Source of the DNA: Occallatibacter gabretensis | Lineage (GTDB): Bacteria; Acidobacteriota; Terriglobia; Terriglobales; Acidobacteriaceae | Direction of reading: 5' to 3' | Assembly: GCF_001449115.1 (NCBI RefSeq) | Contig: NZ_LAIJ01000009.1 | Span: 124,001-188,000, forward strand | Length of the DNA stretch: 64,000 nt | In this document: positions 52,988-62,460 of the stretch, piece after piece | How positions within the stretch are numbered: the stretch's first letter is position 1 | Layout of the letters: each line of letters opens with the position of its first letter | The notes under the pieces: model-generated | What the model was told of the DNA's origin: nothing | The model's database searches: none | The model's input: the letters and a program-made list of their open reading frames with translations, nothing else | Translations under genes and position numbers: made by a program

Positions 52988-55098
52988 TGAGATCGCACCT
53001 CTCCAACGCGGCTTTCGGAGTTCTCGATTACCTGGCGTGGCCCGCTGGCATGATTCTCGCTGCCCCGCTTATCCTGCGTACTCTTGGCACAGAGCGCTAT
53101 GGAGTGTGGGCTATGGCCACCGCTGCGCTGAACATCGGCGCTATTCTCGCCTCAGGCTTCGGCGATTCCAATATTCGCTCAGTAGCTTCCGCTCTTGAAA
53201 AACGCACGCTGCTGATCGGCGCTGTGCGCAGCACGCTGGGAATCCACATCGCTCTGGGCCTGGCCGTAGCCGTTATCGGCTGGCTTGCTGCTCCAGCCCT
53301 CACGCGCCATGCCGTGCTGTCGCACACAGAACTTGCGGATGACTGCCTCTGGTCACTTCGCATCGCGGCCATTCTCATGTTCGTTCGCGCCATCGAGACA
53401 GTCTGCGTCAGCACTCAGCGTGCTTTTTCACGCTACGGAGCAGCCATTCAGGTTAGTGTTGTTGCACGCCTTCTCTCACTCGCCGCAGCAGCACTCGTTC
53501 CTCTGTTCAGCAAAACAGTTTCAGCGGTATTGCTGGCAACACTCGCCATTACAATGCTCGCGCTCTTCATTCAATTCCATCAATTGTGCCGCCTGCTCGG
53601 CGTCTCCACGATCATGCCCTCATTGGAGCGTACTGCCACATCTTCGCTGCTTCGCTTCGGCGTCTTCACATGGCTCCAATCCGTCGCAGGACTGCTGTTC
53701 GGCCAGGCAGACCGCCTACTTGCGGGAGTTCTCTTCGGCGCGGCCGCAGCCACGTCCTATACCTTCTGCACGCAGCTTGCGCAGCCGGTTTACGGAGTTG
53801 CCGCAGCGGGTCTGCATTTCCTCTTTCCCCATATCGCCTCACGTGCACATCGCGGCATGGGGCGCGAGCTACAGCGCTCCATTCTCGCCGCCTTCAGCGC
53901 CAGTCTCCTCTTCGTCTCATTCGCCCTTGTAGCGCTGCTTCTCTTCGGCAAGGAAATTCTGCGTATCTGGGCGGGCCCTGCTATCGCTGCCTCGGCTGGT
54001 CCGCTTCTGCCCGTCATCGCATGGAGCACTGCGCTCTCCGCTCTCGCCGTTACCGGCAGTTATGGGCTGCTCGCGCTGAACAAACCGCGCTTCGTAACCA
54101 TGTTCACCATTCTCGGCGGACTTGCCATGCTTGCCGCAATCCCCATCCTCATTCCGCGCGAGGGCCTAGCCGGAATCGCGAACGCACGGCTCTTTTTCGG
54201 CCCTATCACCTTGCTCGTCTATCTGCCGCTCTTTCTCCATTTAAAGAACCGCACGCGCCAGGATGCCTCCATCTCCATTCCCTCAGCCCAGCAGCGCCCT
54301 TGCGCAAACATCCTCGGAGTATCGGTAGATGCCTTCGATATGCAACGAGCTCTTTCGCTCATCGCGGAGCGACTCGAAAACGGACCCAAAGGTTACGTCT
54401 GCGCAGTCGGAGTGAGCGGAATCCTGCACGCTCTCGAAGACCGCGAGGTTGCGGATGTCTTCAGGCATGCAGCTTTCGCGCTTCCTGACGGAGCACCAAC
54501 TGTCTGGGTAGGCCGCCTGCAGGGCTGCCGCGAGATGGATCATGTCACCGGCCCAGCCACGATGCACGCGATCTTCAGCCGCGCTGAGTTCGCCAGCTAT
54601 TCCCACTTCTTTTATGGCGGAAAGCCCGGCGTAGCCGTGGATCTTGCAGATACACTGCGCCATCAGTTTCCGTGGACAAAGGTCTCAGGCACAATGACGC
54701 CGCCCTTTCGTGACCTGACACCCGCGGAAGAAGAATCTCTGATCACTGAAATCAACGCCAGCGGGACAGACATCCTCTGGATCGGCATCAGCACGCCCAG
54801 GCAGGACCTTCTTATGCGGCGCATCCTTCCTCGTCTCAATGTCCGAATGGCCTTCGGCGTAGGCGCCGCGTTTGACTTTCTGACTGGCCGTGTTCGCCTT
54901 TGCCCGGAGTGGATGAAACGCGCCGGCTTGCACTGGCTGCACCGGCTGGCGCAGGACCCTATGCGTCTCTGGCGGCGCAACATGCACAACACAGCATTTC
55001 TATGGCACATTGCCCTGCAGCTGTCAGGCCTGCGCTCTTACCCTCCTGCGGTGGCGCACGACGCTGCGGAAGATGCCGTATCTGAATACAAGCCCTAA
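52987..55098 (+). CDS. Flippase (Wzx/MATE-like) fused to a WecG/TagA-type glycosyltransferase
   Basis: A 703-residue fusion. Residues about 1-420 form a polysaccharide-type flippase with 10-12 hydrophobic segments (AFGVLDYLAWPAGMILAAPL onward). Residues about 438-680 form a WecG/TagA/CpsF glycosyltransferase: a NxxxxLGVSVDAFDM-type strand, AVGVSGILHAL, FALPDGAPTVWVGRLQG, the HVTGP element, LWIGISTPRQD and the family ending GVGAAFDFLTGRVRLCPEWM, then GLHWLHRLAQDPMRLWRR. Normally these are separate genes; WecG-type enzymes add the second sugar to a lipid-linked acceptor. A joined flippase and transferase could couple synthesis to export. The GTG start overlaps the MFS stop (TAGTG). Confidence 0.8.
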   Translation: MRSHLSNAAFGVLDYLAWPAGMILAAPLILRTLGTERYGVWAMATAALNIGAILASGFGDSNIRSVASALEKRTLLIGAVRSTLGIHIALGLAVAVIGWLAAPALTRHAVLSHTELADDCLWSLRIAAILMFVRAIETVCVSTQRAFSRYGAAIQVSVVARLLSLAAAALVPLFSKTVSAVLLATLAITMLALFIQFHQLCRLLGVSTIMPSLERTATSSLLRFGVFTWLQSVAGLLFGQADRLLAGVLFGAAAATSYTFCTQLAQPVYGVAAAGLHFLFPHIASRAHRGMGRELQRSILAAFSASLLFVSFALVALLLFGKEILRIWAGPAIAASAGPLLPVIAWSTALSALAVTGSYGLLALNKPRFVTMFTILGGLAMLAAIPILIPREGLAGIANARLFFGPITLLVYLPLFLHLKNRTRQDASISIPSAQQRPCANILGVSVDAFDMQRALSLIAERLENGPKGYVCAVGVSGILHALEDREVADVFRHAAFALPDGAPTVWVGRLQGCREMDHVTGPATMHAIFSRAEFASYSHFFYGGKPGVAVDLADTLRHQFPWTKVSGTMTPPFRDLTPAEEESLITEINASGTDILWIGISTPRQDLLMRRILPRLNVRMAFGVGAAFDFLTGRVRLCPEWMKRAGLHWLHRLAQDPMRLWRRNMHNTAFLWHIALQLSGLRSYPPAVAHDAAEDAVSEYKP

Positions 55099-55820
55099 TA
55101 GACCTGTCCAGCCTCGCGGTCATAAGGCTTTCCGAATTTATTCAGGTGCTCACCTTCGGCTTGCGGCAAGTTCAATGCATCTACCGCTATCTCTGCCATT
55201 CCTGTGTGAACTCGCACTCGCCGTGTCAGCCGATCAAGAGCCTCCTGTGGCGCTCCCTCGATCCACACATGCAGCTCATACTCGCCCGGCGGCACAGCGT
55301 GAATACCAAACCGGCCTGAAGTATTGGCAATTGCATGCAACGGAGTGGAGAGAGAAAGCACCACGGCGCTCATCTGGGGATGAATATTGCAGAAGATATA
55401 GGACACGCCTTCGCGCGAAAACACCACATCCCGCGTACTACCCGCCTCATATAGCCCAAGATCAAATCGTTTTCCATTGAACAGCGAAAAAACATTGTGA
55501 AAGAACGGGTCATGGTTCGGGAAACTCACCGTGCTCCCCACTGGAATTATCAGTAAATGCGGGGAAAACATCTTTTTCTTCTGCGCCAGCGTATATCTTC
55601 CGGGCAATGGAACAGGCACATCTTCCGCATGATCCATTGGCTTGAGCCACACCACAAGACTGGACAGATTCAGAGCGCTCTTTCCCTCAGACTGATCCAC
55701 ATGACCGGTCACATCCATCGGCACCGTCGTACTCTCCTGTGCGCAGGCAGGCACCGCGCCGGAAATGGCGAACAGAACCGCAGCCACCCACCCTTTCGCA
55801 GCATTTCTGCAGAAGCCCAT
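55095..55820 (-). CDS. Exported cupredoxin-like (type 1 copper) protein
   Basis: A 241-residue protein with a signal peptide ending near PACAQ. A cupredoxin-like fold is indicated by STVSFPNHDPFFHNVFSL (His near 103 and 108) and SYIFCNIHPQM (Cys near 144, His near 147, Met near 150), a plausible type 1 copper site. A beta-sandwich region with carboxypeptidase-like character follows (SGRFGIHAVPPGEYELHVWI). The ATG at 55820 overlaps the stop of the upstream porin-like gene (TGATG). Electron transfer or copper binding in the periplasm is likely; the partner is unknown. Its 3' end overlaps that of the convergent flippase-WecG gene by four bases. Confidence 0.7.
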   Translation of the reverse strand: MGFCRNAAKGWVAAVLFAISGAVPACAQESTTVPMDVTGHVDQSEGKSALNLSSLVVWLKPMDHAEDVPVPLPGRYTLAQKKKMFSPHLLIIPVGSTVSFPNHDPFFHNVFSLFNGKRFDLGLYEAGSTRDVVFSREGVSYIFCNIHPQMSAVVLSLSTPLHAIANTSGRFGIHAVPPGEYELHVWIEGAPQEALDRLTRRVRVHTGMAEIAVDALNLPQAEGEHLNKFGKPYDREAGQVY

Positions 55821-57346
55821 CAAAATCTGTACCCCGCGCCAAGGCCGATCACGTCAGTCGACTGTGTCGGCGCTGTCACATATGAAGACATGATGTGCCG
55901 GTACTCCAATGAAAATACAAGATACGCGCTCGGGCTATAGATTACGTTGGCAGTCGCTGTACGGTTGCGCGCAAGATTTGAAAAACTTATCGGAGTGCTT
56001 ACGGCATACGGCAGCAGCTGATGACCCGGAACATTATCTATGCCAAAGGCTTCATTGAATTCCAGCCTGTCCGCTATTTTCTGCTTCCACTGGAGCCATC
56101 CGCCGCCATCATCCAGTGCGCGGTAATACATTTCGTTTCCCTCGCTCTTCCACACGTAGTCCTTGTATGCACCGCCACCCAGTCCGCCTAAAGCTGAGCC
56201 ATAATACGCGTTTCCTGAAAGCTGCATAAACCGCGTCATCGGGAGACGGAAATCGGCTGCGCCCGCCCATGAATCAAATCCGAATCCAAGGGCCTGCACG
56301 TGGTGCGGAGCAAAAAATCCGCTCACGCCAATCCGTGCGCCATCTTCCTGCTGCGTGCTGCTATAGGAAAGCCTAGTCTCGACACCAGGCCAGCGCGAGC
56401 TCTCCGCGGAAGAGGACGGCGAATAAATGCCGCTCAATGCGAGGTTACTCCACGGCGCATCCGCTGTATCGATCAGTGCGCTCTGAATCCGAAGCGTGCC
56501 TTGCTGCGTTCGCAGCAGATCGAACGACCCGCCAACCTGCGGGTTCCACGCCCACAGATTTCCCGACCAGGCCAGCGCCGGCTGCGCCACTGCTGTGAGC
56601 GACGCAGGCGAATCCGGGCTCAAAATCGACCTGTCCAACGCAAAATAAGCTTGTGCATGATCCCAATCCAGCTCTGCATGCGCGGTGCGCAAACGCACCA
56701 GCCCGAGCGAGTATGTAGAGATATTTGCTGTCTCCGAAGCATCTGCACTGAAATCCACTCGCACATCGCCATGAGTGCGGGCGCCAAAGAGCCGGGGTCC
56801 CTCCCCATCCAATCCCAGAACCGTCTGCTTGACCGAAATGCTCGTAGACCCACTGCCACCGTATGCTACCGCTGGCGTCTGCGATGAATCGGTTCCACGA
56901 GTGTTCACCACGCCTGTCATTAGAATCATTCCGCTCACCTTGAGCGGGTATTTTGATGCACTCTCCACTTTCATTTGTCCGAACGTGGCAATCTGCGATT
57001 CGTCAACAGCCTGAGTCTCACGCAAGTTCGCGACCGCTTCTGCAAGCTCCCTTGCCGCATTCGGAGTTTCAGATACTTGCGGAATACTGGCCGCCGAGGA
57101 GCCGCGCAAAGCGGCAAGTTGCTGCTTGATCTCCGCCAGTTCGCGCTGCGACTCCTGCATCTGCGATTCGACCCGCTCCATTGCGCTCGTCAATGCGCGA
57201 ATACGCTCCTGCTCTGTTGCATCCGTCGCTGCCTGGGCCTGTGCAAAGACCGCCGGACAAGCCGTCAGGCAAGTTACACAAATTGCAAGAAGGAGTATCC
57301 ATCGATTTTCTCGCTCTTCGCACGCGACAGAATTCTTGTTATTCAT
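55820..57346 (-). CDS. Outer-membrane porin-like protein with N-terminal coiled coil
   Basis: A 508-residue protein with a signal peptide (ILLLAICVTCLTACPAVFAQ), a coiled coil (about 47-80; IRALTSAMERVESQMQESQR) and a beta-barrel region from about residue 130 rich in aromatic and alternating residues, ending GLGAGYRF with a terminal Phe. This layout recalls porin-type proteins with a trimeric coiled coil. No binding site is recognised. It starts within the kinase stop (ATGA) and ends inside the cupredoxin start, so all three are coupled. Confidence 0.65.
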   Translation of the reverse strand: MNNKNSVACEERENRWILLLAICVTCLTACPAVFAQAQAATDATEQERIRALTSAMERVESQMQESQRELAEIKQQLAALRGSSAASIPQVSETPNAARELAEAVANLRETQAVDESQIATFGQMKVESASKYPLKVSGMILMTGVVNTRGTDSSQTPAVAYGGSGSTSISVKQTVLGLDGEGPRLFGARTHGDVRVDFSADASETANISTYSLGLVRLRTAHAELDWDHAQAYFALDRSILSPDSPASLTAVAQPALAWSGNLWAWNPQVGGSFDLLRTQQGTLRIQSALIDTADAPWSNLALSGIYSPSSSAESSRWPGVETRLSYSSTQQEDGARIGVSGFFAPHHVQALGFGFDSWAGAADFRLPMTRFMQLSGNAYYGSALGGLGGGAYKDYVWKSEGNEMYYRALDDGGGWLQWKQKIADRLEFNEAFGIDNVPGHQLLPYAVSTPISFSNLARNRTATANVIYSPSAYLVFSLEYRHIMSSYVTAPTQSTDVIGLGAGYRF

Positions 57347-59214
57347 CTCTCCCCCACTTCGGAACGGCTGCGCACCGGAGATTCAGCGCTGCGGCTTGTG
57401 CGCGCAATGCTAAAACGAAAAACCGTTTCGCCTGGATGACTGTCTACAAGCGCAACTCCTCCCCCGTGGTCAGCGGCAATGCTCTGCGTCAGGGTAAGGC
57501 CAAGGCCAGACCCCTTATGCTTCCCTTCGCTGACGAACGGGTCAAAGAGCGTGGACTGAATATTCGGTGGAACGCCTTCTCCGTTGTCGATCACGTCTAC
57601 GGCCACCTCGGTGTCGCGCCCCGTGACGGCGACCAGCACTGTTGCTTTCACGCCTTCCCGCCTTGGCGCCTGGCATGCATTGAGAATCAGGTTATAGATT
57701 GCGCGCTCCACCTGCTTTCTCTCCACCATGGCCTCCGTCTCCGCCGCCTCGCCCACGCGCAGGGTCATCTTGACGCCGACGGCATCCGGATGCGCTCGAA
57801 TCAGATTGATCGCCCGCTCAGCCAGGGCGGCCATCGACTGCTGCGTACGCGGCATTCCCCTGCCAGTGCGGCTGAACATCAGCAGGGACTCCAGCATCTC
57901 CGTCGTGCCGTCCACTGCCGCGCGAATCTCCGCAAGCACCTCGTTGCGATCCGATAGCGGCAGCTTATCTGACGCAAGAAACTCCGAATTGGCATAGATT
58001 GCTGCAAGGTAATGCCTCAGATCGTGGGAGACCGAACTCGCCATTCGTCCAATTGTCGCCAGCCGCTCTGATTCGAGCAATGCCTGATTCGTAACGTTAA
58101 TCTCCCGCCGCATCCGCACAAGCGCCGCGCTCAGTTCACGCACTTCGCGCGTTCCGCGATAAGGAAGAATGTGTACGCTGTCTCCACTTGCAAAGGCGCG
58201 TACTCCAGCCGCCAGTTGCTCCAGCGGCTGGGTTACAAATCGTGACAGCGCCGACATCAGCGCGGCGCCAAGCGCAAGTGCGAGCAGCCCAGCCAGCAAC
58301 ACCAGACGGTCTATCTGCCGTATAGCGCGCTCCTCCTGGTCCAGCGACTTGAGTTCGATCAGCCTCAGCGGTGCTGTCGCGCGTGAGGAGAGATCCTGCG
58401 ACATGGCCAGAAACCGTTCTCCGCCTACCTTGAGTTCGAAGGTCTCTGTAGGTCCGTGAACTGTACCAACTTTTGCAGCGGTAATTCCGGCTTCATCCTT
58501 CGCTCCAAGCGAGCTTGCAATATTACGCTCTCCACTCTGAAAGACCGCCTGCACATTCGTCGCGCCGCTCAAATTTGTTACCGCGTTGTGATCGATTGCG
58601 AATCCGCTTATCACATATCCAAGCAGGGTGCCGCTGCTTCGGCTTCCAAAGTACAGCGGCTGTATGGAACAACCATAGAGCCCACGTGCACTTACCAGGT
58701 AGTTTGCTTTCGGCACCGCGAGAAAGCGGCTCAACTCCGCGCGAAAGTCCGCATCTACCGGGCTTCCGGTCGCATACGCCGCCTTCACGTTTCCGTCGCG
58801 GTCCACCAGCGCAAGAAGTTCGTTTCCACTTATCTTCCAGAACTCTTCACCACCATCGACGATGGTGCGCTCATCGCTCGTCGTCATCAATGCCTTCAGG
58901 CTTGGCAAATCGGCAAGAAGAGCATTCTCACGGTCGAGTGCCGCAAGGCGCTGCGCCTGAACGCTTTGGAATGTAGCCAGAGAGTGAGCGAGATCAGCGG
59001 AAAGATTTTGCGTTATCAGGTTTTGCAGCGGTCGCCGAATCGCCAACAGGCTTACAAATATTGTCCCCATCGTAACCAGGGACATAGCCAAAATGAGCAG
59101 GACGCGAGTTCGCACGCCCGGGTCGTGCTTCCGTGCGCCAAGTATCCGACCCGCATCTGTGCGATGCTCGTGGACACTCGTCTGCTTACGGGATGAATTT
59201 ATATCCCGCTCCAT
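57343..59214 (-). CDS. Membrane sensor histidine kinase
   Basis: A 623-residue protein: an N-terminal membrane segment (about 38-60), a periplasmic sensor domain of about 240 residues, a second membrane segment (about 300-320), a HAMP-type linker (about 325-380), a kinase core with SSVSHDLRHYLAAIYANSEF (phospho-acceptor His) and an ATPase domain (NLILNACQAPRRE, then VIDNGEGVPPNI, then GSGLGLTLTQSI). The start at 59214 overlaps the regulator gene by 29 bp. It is cotranscribed with its regulator, a porin-like protein and a cupredoxin, suggesting that it senses a periplasmic signal, perhaps metal or redox state. Confidence 0.9.
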   Translation of the reverse strand: MERDINSSRKQTSVHEHRTDAGRILGARKHDPGVRTRVLLILAMSLVTMGTIFVSLLAIRRPLQNLITQNLSADLAHSLATFQSVQAQRLAALDRENALLADLPSLKALMTTSDERTIVDGGEEFWKISGNELLALVDRDGNVKAAYATGSPVDADFRAELSRFLAVPKANYLVSARGLYGCSIQPLYFGSRSSGTLLGYVISGFAIDHNAVTNLSGATNVQAVFQSGERNIASSLGAKDEAGITAAKVGTVHGPTETFELKVGGERFLAMSQDLSSRATAPLRLIELKSLDQEERAIRQIDRLVLLAGLLALALGAALMSALSRFVTQPLEQLAAGVRAFASGDSVHILPYRGTREVRELSAALVRMRREINVTNQALLESERLATIGRMASSVSHDLRHYLAAIYANSEFLASDKLPLSDRNEVLAEIRAAVDGTTEMLESLLMFSRTGRGMPRTQQSMAALAERAINLIRAHPDAVGVKMTLRVGEAAETEAMVERKQVERAIYNLILNACQAPRREGVKATVLVAVTGRDTEVAVDVIDNGEGVPPNIQSTLFDPFVSEGKHKGSGLGLTLTQSIAADHGGGVALVDSHPGETVFRFSIARTSRSAESPVRSRSEVGER

Positions 59215-59920
59215 AGATGGTAAGAAAATGTGTTGGGTTCGCGGGATCGGATTCCAGCTTTTGGCGCAATTTGAGAATCTGATTATCCACCGTGCGTGTG
59301 GTGGGGTAGCAGTTATAACCCCACACCTCGTTCAGCAGCTCTTCCCGGCTCAGAACACGCTCGGCGTGATCCGTAAAGAACTTCAACAGGCGGAACTCAT
59401 GCGAAGTAAGCGCAACCGCCGTACCTTTCCGCGTTGCGGTCATTTTCTTGAAATCGATCTCGCATTCAGCAAAACGATAAGAATCTGCAAGAGGTGTTTT
59501 TCTGCGGCGCCGAATGGCAGCTTGCACGCGCGCCATCAATTCTCGCGGGCTGAATGGCTTTGTCACGTAATCGTCAGCGCCCAACTCAAGCAGTAGAACT
59601 TTGTCGACAACTTCCGAGATAGCACTGACAATTATCACCGGCGTCTCCGGCGCGGTCGATTTGAAGCTCTGGCACAACTCCCGGCCTGATACATTTGGCA
59701 AGATCAGGTCCAGCACCACGGCAATTGGCTTCTTTGTACGGAACAGCTCCAGCGCTGTTCTCCCATCCTCTGCTTTGATCACCTCATATTGCTCGGCAGA
59801 GAACATCCGTTGCAGCACCTGCTGCATCCTGGGATCATCCTCGACAACGAGGATCGTTCCCAGGTCGTGAACTCCAGGCAAAAGCGCCGATTCGCCGGTG
59901 GAAGATTCTCTGCTGATCAT
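59186..59920 (-). CDS. OmpR-family response regulator
   Basis: A 244-residue protein. The receiver domain (about 20-135) has VVEDDPRMQQVL, the phospho-acceptor Asp in AVVLDLILPNVSG and Lys in YVTKPFSPREL. The winged-helix DNA-binding domain (about 150-244) has ALTSHEFRLLKFF and TVDNQILKLRQKLE. The start at 59920 is the first with sensible spacing from AGGGGAAA; the frame is open further upstream through the end of the glycosyltransferase. It is the partner of the kinase gene that overlaps its end. Confidence 0.92.
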   Translation of the reverse strand: MISRESSTGESALLPGVHDLGTILVVEDDPRMQQVLQRMFSAEQYEVIKAEDGRTALELFRTKKPIAVVLDLILPNVSGRELCQSFKSTAPETPVIIVSAISEVVDKVLLLELGADDYVTKPFSPRELMARVQAAIRRRRKTPLADSYRFAECEIDFKKMTATRKGTAVALTSHEFRLLKFFTDHAERVLSREELLNEVWGYNCYPTTRTVDNQILKLRQKLESDPANPTHFLTIYGAGYKFIP

Positions 59921-59990
59921 AAGTCTATTTTCCCCTGAATCGTAGTTGATCCATCCAGGCACCAACGAGAAATGACAATGGCGTGACATT

Positions 59991-61187
59991 TCATGCCGTA
60001 CGGGAACCCACCGGATTGGCCTGATTCGCGGCTGCTTCGGGTGGTCGAAGTATATCAAATCCTGGAATGCGTGAGCAGATCACATCCTGATAAAAAGATA
60101 GAAAGTGCCGGCCAACATGCGCGACGGAAAGATGCGGTAGCGCCATGCCCATAGGTTTGGGCTGTGCCAGTGCGCAGCCAATAGCATCCGCATATGCTTC
60201 AACAAGGCTTCCCTCCCAGGGCACAAACCAGCAATGCTCACCACCGACTTCGCGAAAAGCCGGAATGTCAGAGCAAACAATCCTGCAGCCTGCCAAGGTC
60301 CCTTCTGCGACAGGCAATCCAAACCCCTCCATGCTTGAAGGAGCCAGCAGCACGATGCAATTCTCATAGCACCACTGCAATTCATCATCGGACAAGCCGC
60401 TTAGCAGCATTACACGCCCATCCAGCTTGAGGGCGCGTATCTCTTCCTGTATTCTCTTTGTCTCCGGTCCCGTAATCCCAACCACAACCAGTCGCGAATC
60501 AGCGGGAATAAGTCTTCTCTCCAGCGCTCGTTCAAAGACTCGAATCGCCAGAGGCACGTTCTTATTGCATCTATGTTGGGCAACACAAAGTACAAAGCTT
60601 TCGGTTTCGATGGACACCGGCCTGTATCTGGTTCCATGCAAAGGCCGAGTTTCCACTATGTTGGGTATCACGACTGACTTTCTCACTTCTGCTGAAAACC
60701 GGCTCTCAAGCAATAGCCGCGTACTCGTTGATACACATGCAATAGCATCCACCTTCTGTAAACAGCGCGCCAGAGTCCATCGAGCCAGCACACCTCTCCA
60801 TCGTCCGAAGTTCTGCGGAATGTCAAATGGATACATATCGTGCAAGCTAAGAATCGTCGGGCAATGAAAGGCATGCGACGCCATCGGCGCGGGGAAACTC
60901 AGATGTACAAGATCCGCTCCGAGCTGTGCGGCAATCAGCGGCAATTCGCGGTAGTACCAAATCAGTCGGCTCCAGTTCGCATCCGCAAGAGAGATCCAAT
61001 GCGTGTGCAGCCGAGCGTCCATTTCGCCGAGCGCGCTTTGAAACATCTCCCTCTGCCATTCGCCTGCCAAAAAATGCAAATCGGTTACGGTCCGCGTAGA
61101 TAATAATGCACGCACAAGGTTGACGCTGTGGCGTGACACCCCATTGAGCTGTGCAGGGGCGGACAAAGCGGCTATAACGATTTTCAT
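59991..61187 (-). CDS. Glycosyltransferase family 4-type enzyme
   Basis: A 398-residue protein with GT-B fold features: an N-terminal acceptor domain (MKIVIAALSAPAQLNGVSRH) and a C-terminal domain with the E-x7-E motif region (LAPSSMEGFGLPVAEGTLAG). It should add a sugar to a lipid-linked oligosaccharide at the inner membrane. The gene lies 11 bp after the polymerase-like gene on the same strand, so it belongs to the exopolysaccharide operon that runs from the right window edge. Confidence 0.88.
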   Translation of the reverse strand: MKIVIAALSAPAQLNGVSRHSVNLVRALLSTRTVTDLHFLAGEWQREMFQSALGEMDARLHTHWISLADANWSRLIWYYRELPLIAAQLGADLVHLSFPAPMASHAFHCPTILSLHDMYPFDIPQNFGRWRGVLARWTLARCLQKVDAIACVSTSTRLLLESRFSAEVRKSVVIPNIVETRPLHGTRYRPVSIETESFVLCVAQHRCNKNVPLAIRVFERALERRLIPADSRLVVVGITGPETKRIQEEIRALKLDGRVMLLSGLSDDELQWCYENCIVLLAPSSMEGFGLPVAEGTLAGCRIVCSDIPAFREVGGEHCWFVPWEGSLVEAYADAIGCALAQPKPMGMALPHLSVAHVGRHFLSFYQDVICSRIPGFDILRPPEAAANQANPVGSRTA

Positions 61188-61197
61188 TTGTTCTTCC

Positions 61198-62460
61198 TTA
61201 ACAAGCCTGCACGGCAGGAGTTGGCAAACTGGCTGATTGAGGGTCCAGTTTTGGCCCCGCGTGCATTAACAGCGCCAGTGTTGTTATCAGCCATAGAGGC
61301 AGCAGCAGATCGAACGGTTCAGCTTCGGTAAGGCCACGCACAGTCACATACACCAAAAAGGCCATCAATGAGATCCGCTCAGGACTGCGCAACCTGCGAA
61401 TCTTTCTATACAGGCTTCCGTATACGCCGATCAGGAGTGCAATACCGCAGACTCCGTACGCAAAGAACTGTTGCAGCAATTCGTTCTCAGCATGGCGTGC
61501 CTCAAATAGGTCCCCACCAAACGGCGGTGCTACCTTCCACATCGCGTCAAAACCGTTGCCAAACCATGGCTTGCTCAGACCCGCATCCAGCGTCCATGCC
61601 CAGATTGCCGTACGTCCGGTAAGCGACTCCGCTTGATTTCCCGACGCATAGCTGCCAACGTAGGCTTCGAGCACGCCCCAGAAAACCACAGTCATAACAA
61701 CCGCAGTGGCAACCAGAAGCTGCTTCCGTCGCAGGCTCATGCTCTTGTCGCGCAGCAACACATAAGCCTGCGCCGCTATATATGCAATCAGGGTGGATTT
61801 ACTCAAGCTGCGAAAGAGAGTAATTCCAAGAAACAGCATCGCAATCCGCCAGCGCCCATCGCTGCGGCTCGCAAGCAGAGCGCACATCAGCATTGCCAAC
61901 GCGCATAGATTGCCGATCTGGTTTGTGTTGAAGTATTCCAGGTCGCCGAGGCGCAGATCGGACGCAACCGGCATCATCCACGCAACTGCTGCCAGCACGC
62001 ACGTTCCGCCAATGAAGCCTCGCATTAGCGAGTGCGCTGTGCGCTCCGCTCCATAAGCTCGGACCAGCAGCAGAACAGTTCCCGCATCACAAATAAGGCC
62101 GACCCAATAGATTGCCGATGAAGCAGGCGAAGCCAACGCTCCCCATAACAAGCTGCATCCTGCGAAGGTGAGATAAAACAGCACCCACAACACCGGCCGC
62201 ACTCTTACCATTCGCGCAATCGGAGTGGAGCTATTACCCATCGCAGCAAGCATTGCAGCAATCGCAAGCACCGCAGAGAGCACCAAACCCCCAGTCACAC
62301 CCGGCTCCGGACCCAGATTGAGCCAACGTGCCGATACCAACGCAAAGGCAGCGCGGCACGCAAATAACGCGCCTGTGCAGATGGCGAGTCCGCACGCATC
62401 TGCGCAGACTGCGCTTGATCGCGTCATCGCAATCGGCAACGTCATTCCGCCTTGCTTCAT
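61198..62460 (-). CDS. O-antigen ligase/polymerase-like membrane protein (Wzy type)
   Basis: A protein of about 420 residues with 10 or more hydrophobic segments and a large extracytoplasmic loop near residues 270-330 (GNQAESLTGRTAIWAWTLDA, FGNGFDAMWK, HAENELLQQFFAYG), the pattern of the O-antigen ligase / Wzy_C family. It probably polymerises or transfers polysaccharide units. The ATG at 62460 overlaps the Wzz stop codon (TGATG); a GTG at 62463 is also possible. Confidence 0.82.
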   Translation of the reverse strand: MKQGGMTLPIAMTRSSAVCADACGLAICTGALFACRAAFALVSARWLNLGPEPGVTGGLVLSAVLAIAAMLAAMGNSSTPIARMVRVRPVLWVLFYLTFAGCSLLWGALASPASSAIYWVGLICDAGTVLLLVRAYGAERTAHSLMRGFIGGTCVLAAVAWMMPVASDLRLGDLEYFNTNQIGNLCALAMLMCALLASRSDGRWRIAMLFLGITLFRSLSKSTLIAYIAAQAYVLLRDKSMSLRRKQLLVATAVVMTVVFWGVLEAYVGSYASGNQAESLTGRTAIWAWTLDAGLSKPWFGNGFDAMWKVAPPFGGDLFEARHAENELLQQFFAYGVCGIALLIGVYGSLYRKIRRLRSPERISLMAFLVYVTVRGLTEAEPFDLLLPLWLITTLALLMHAGPKLDPQSASLPTPAVQAC

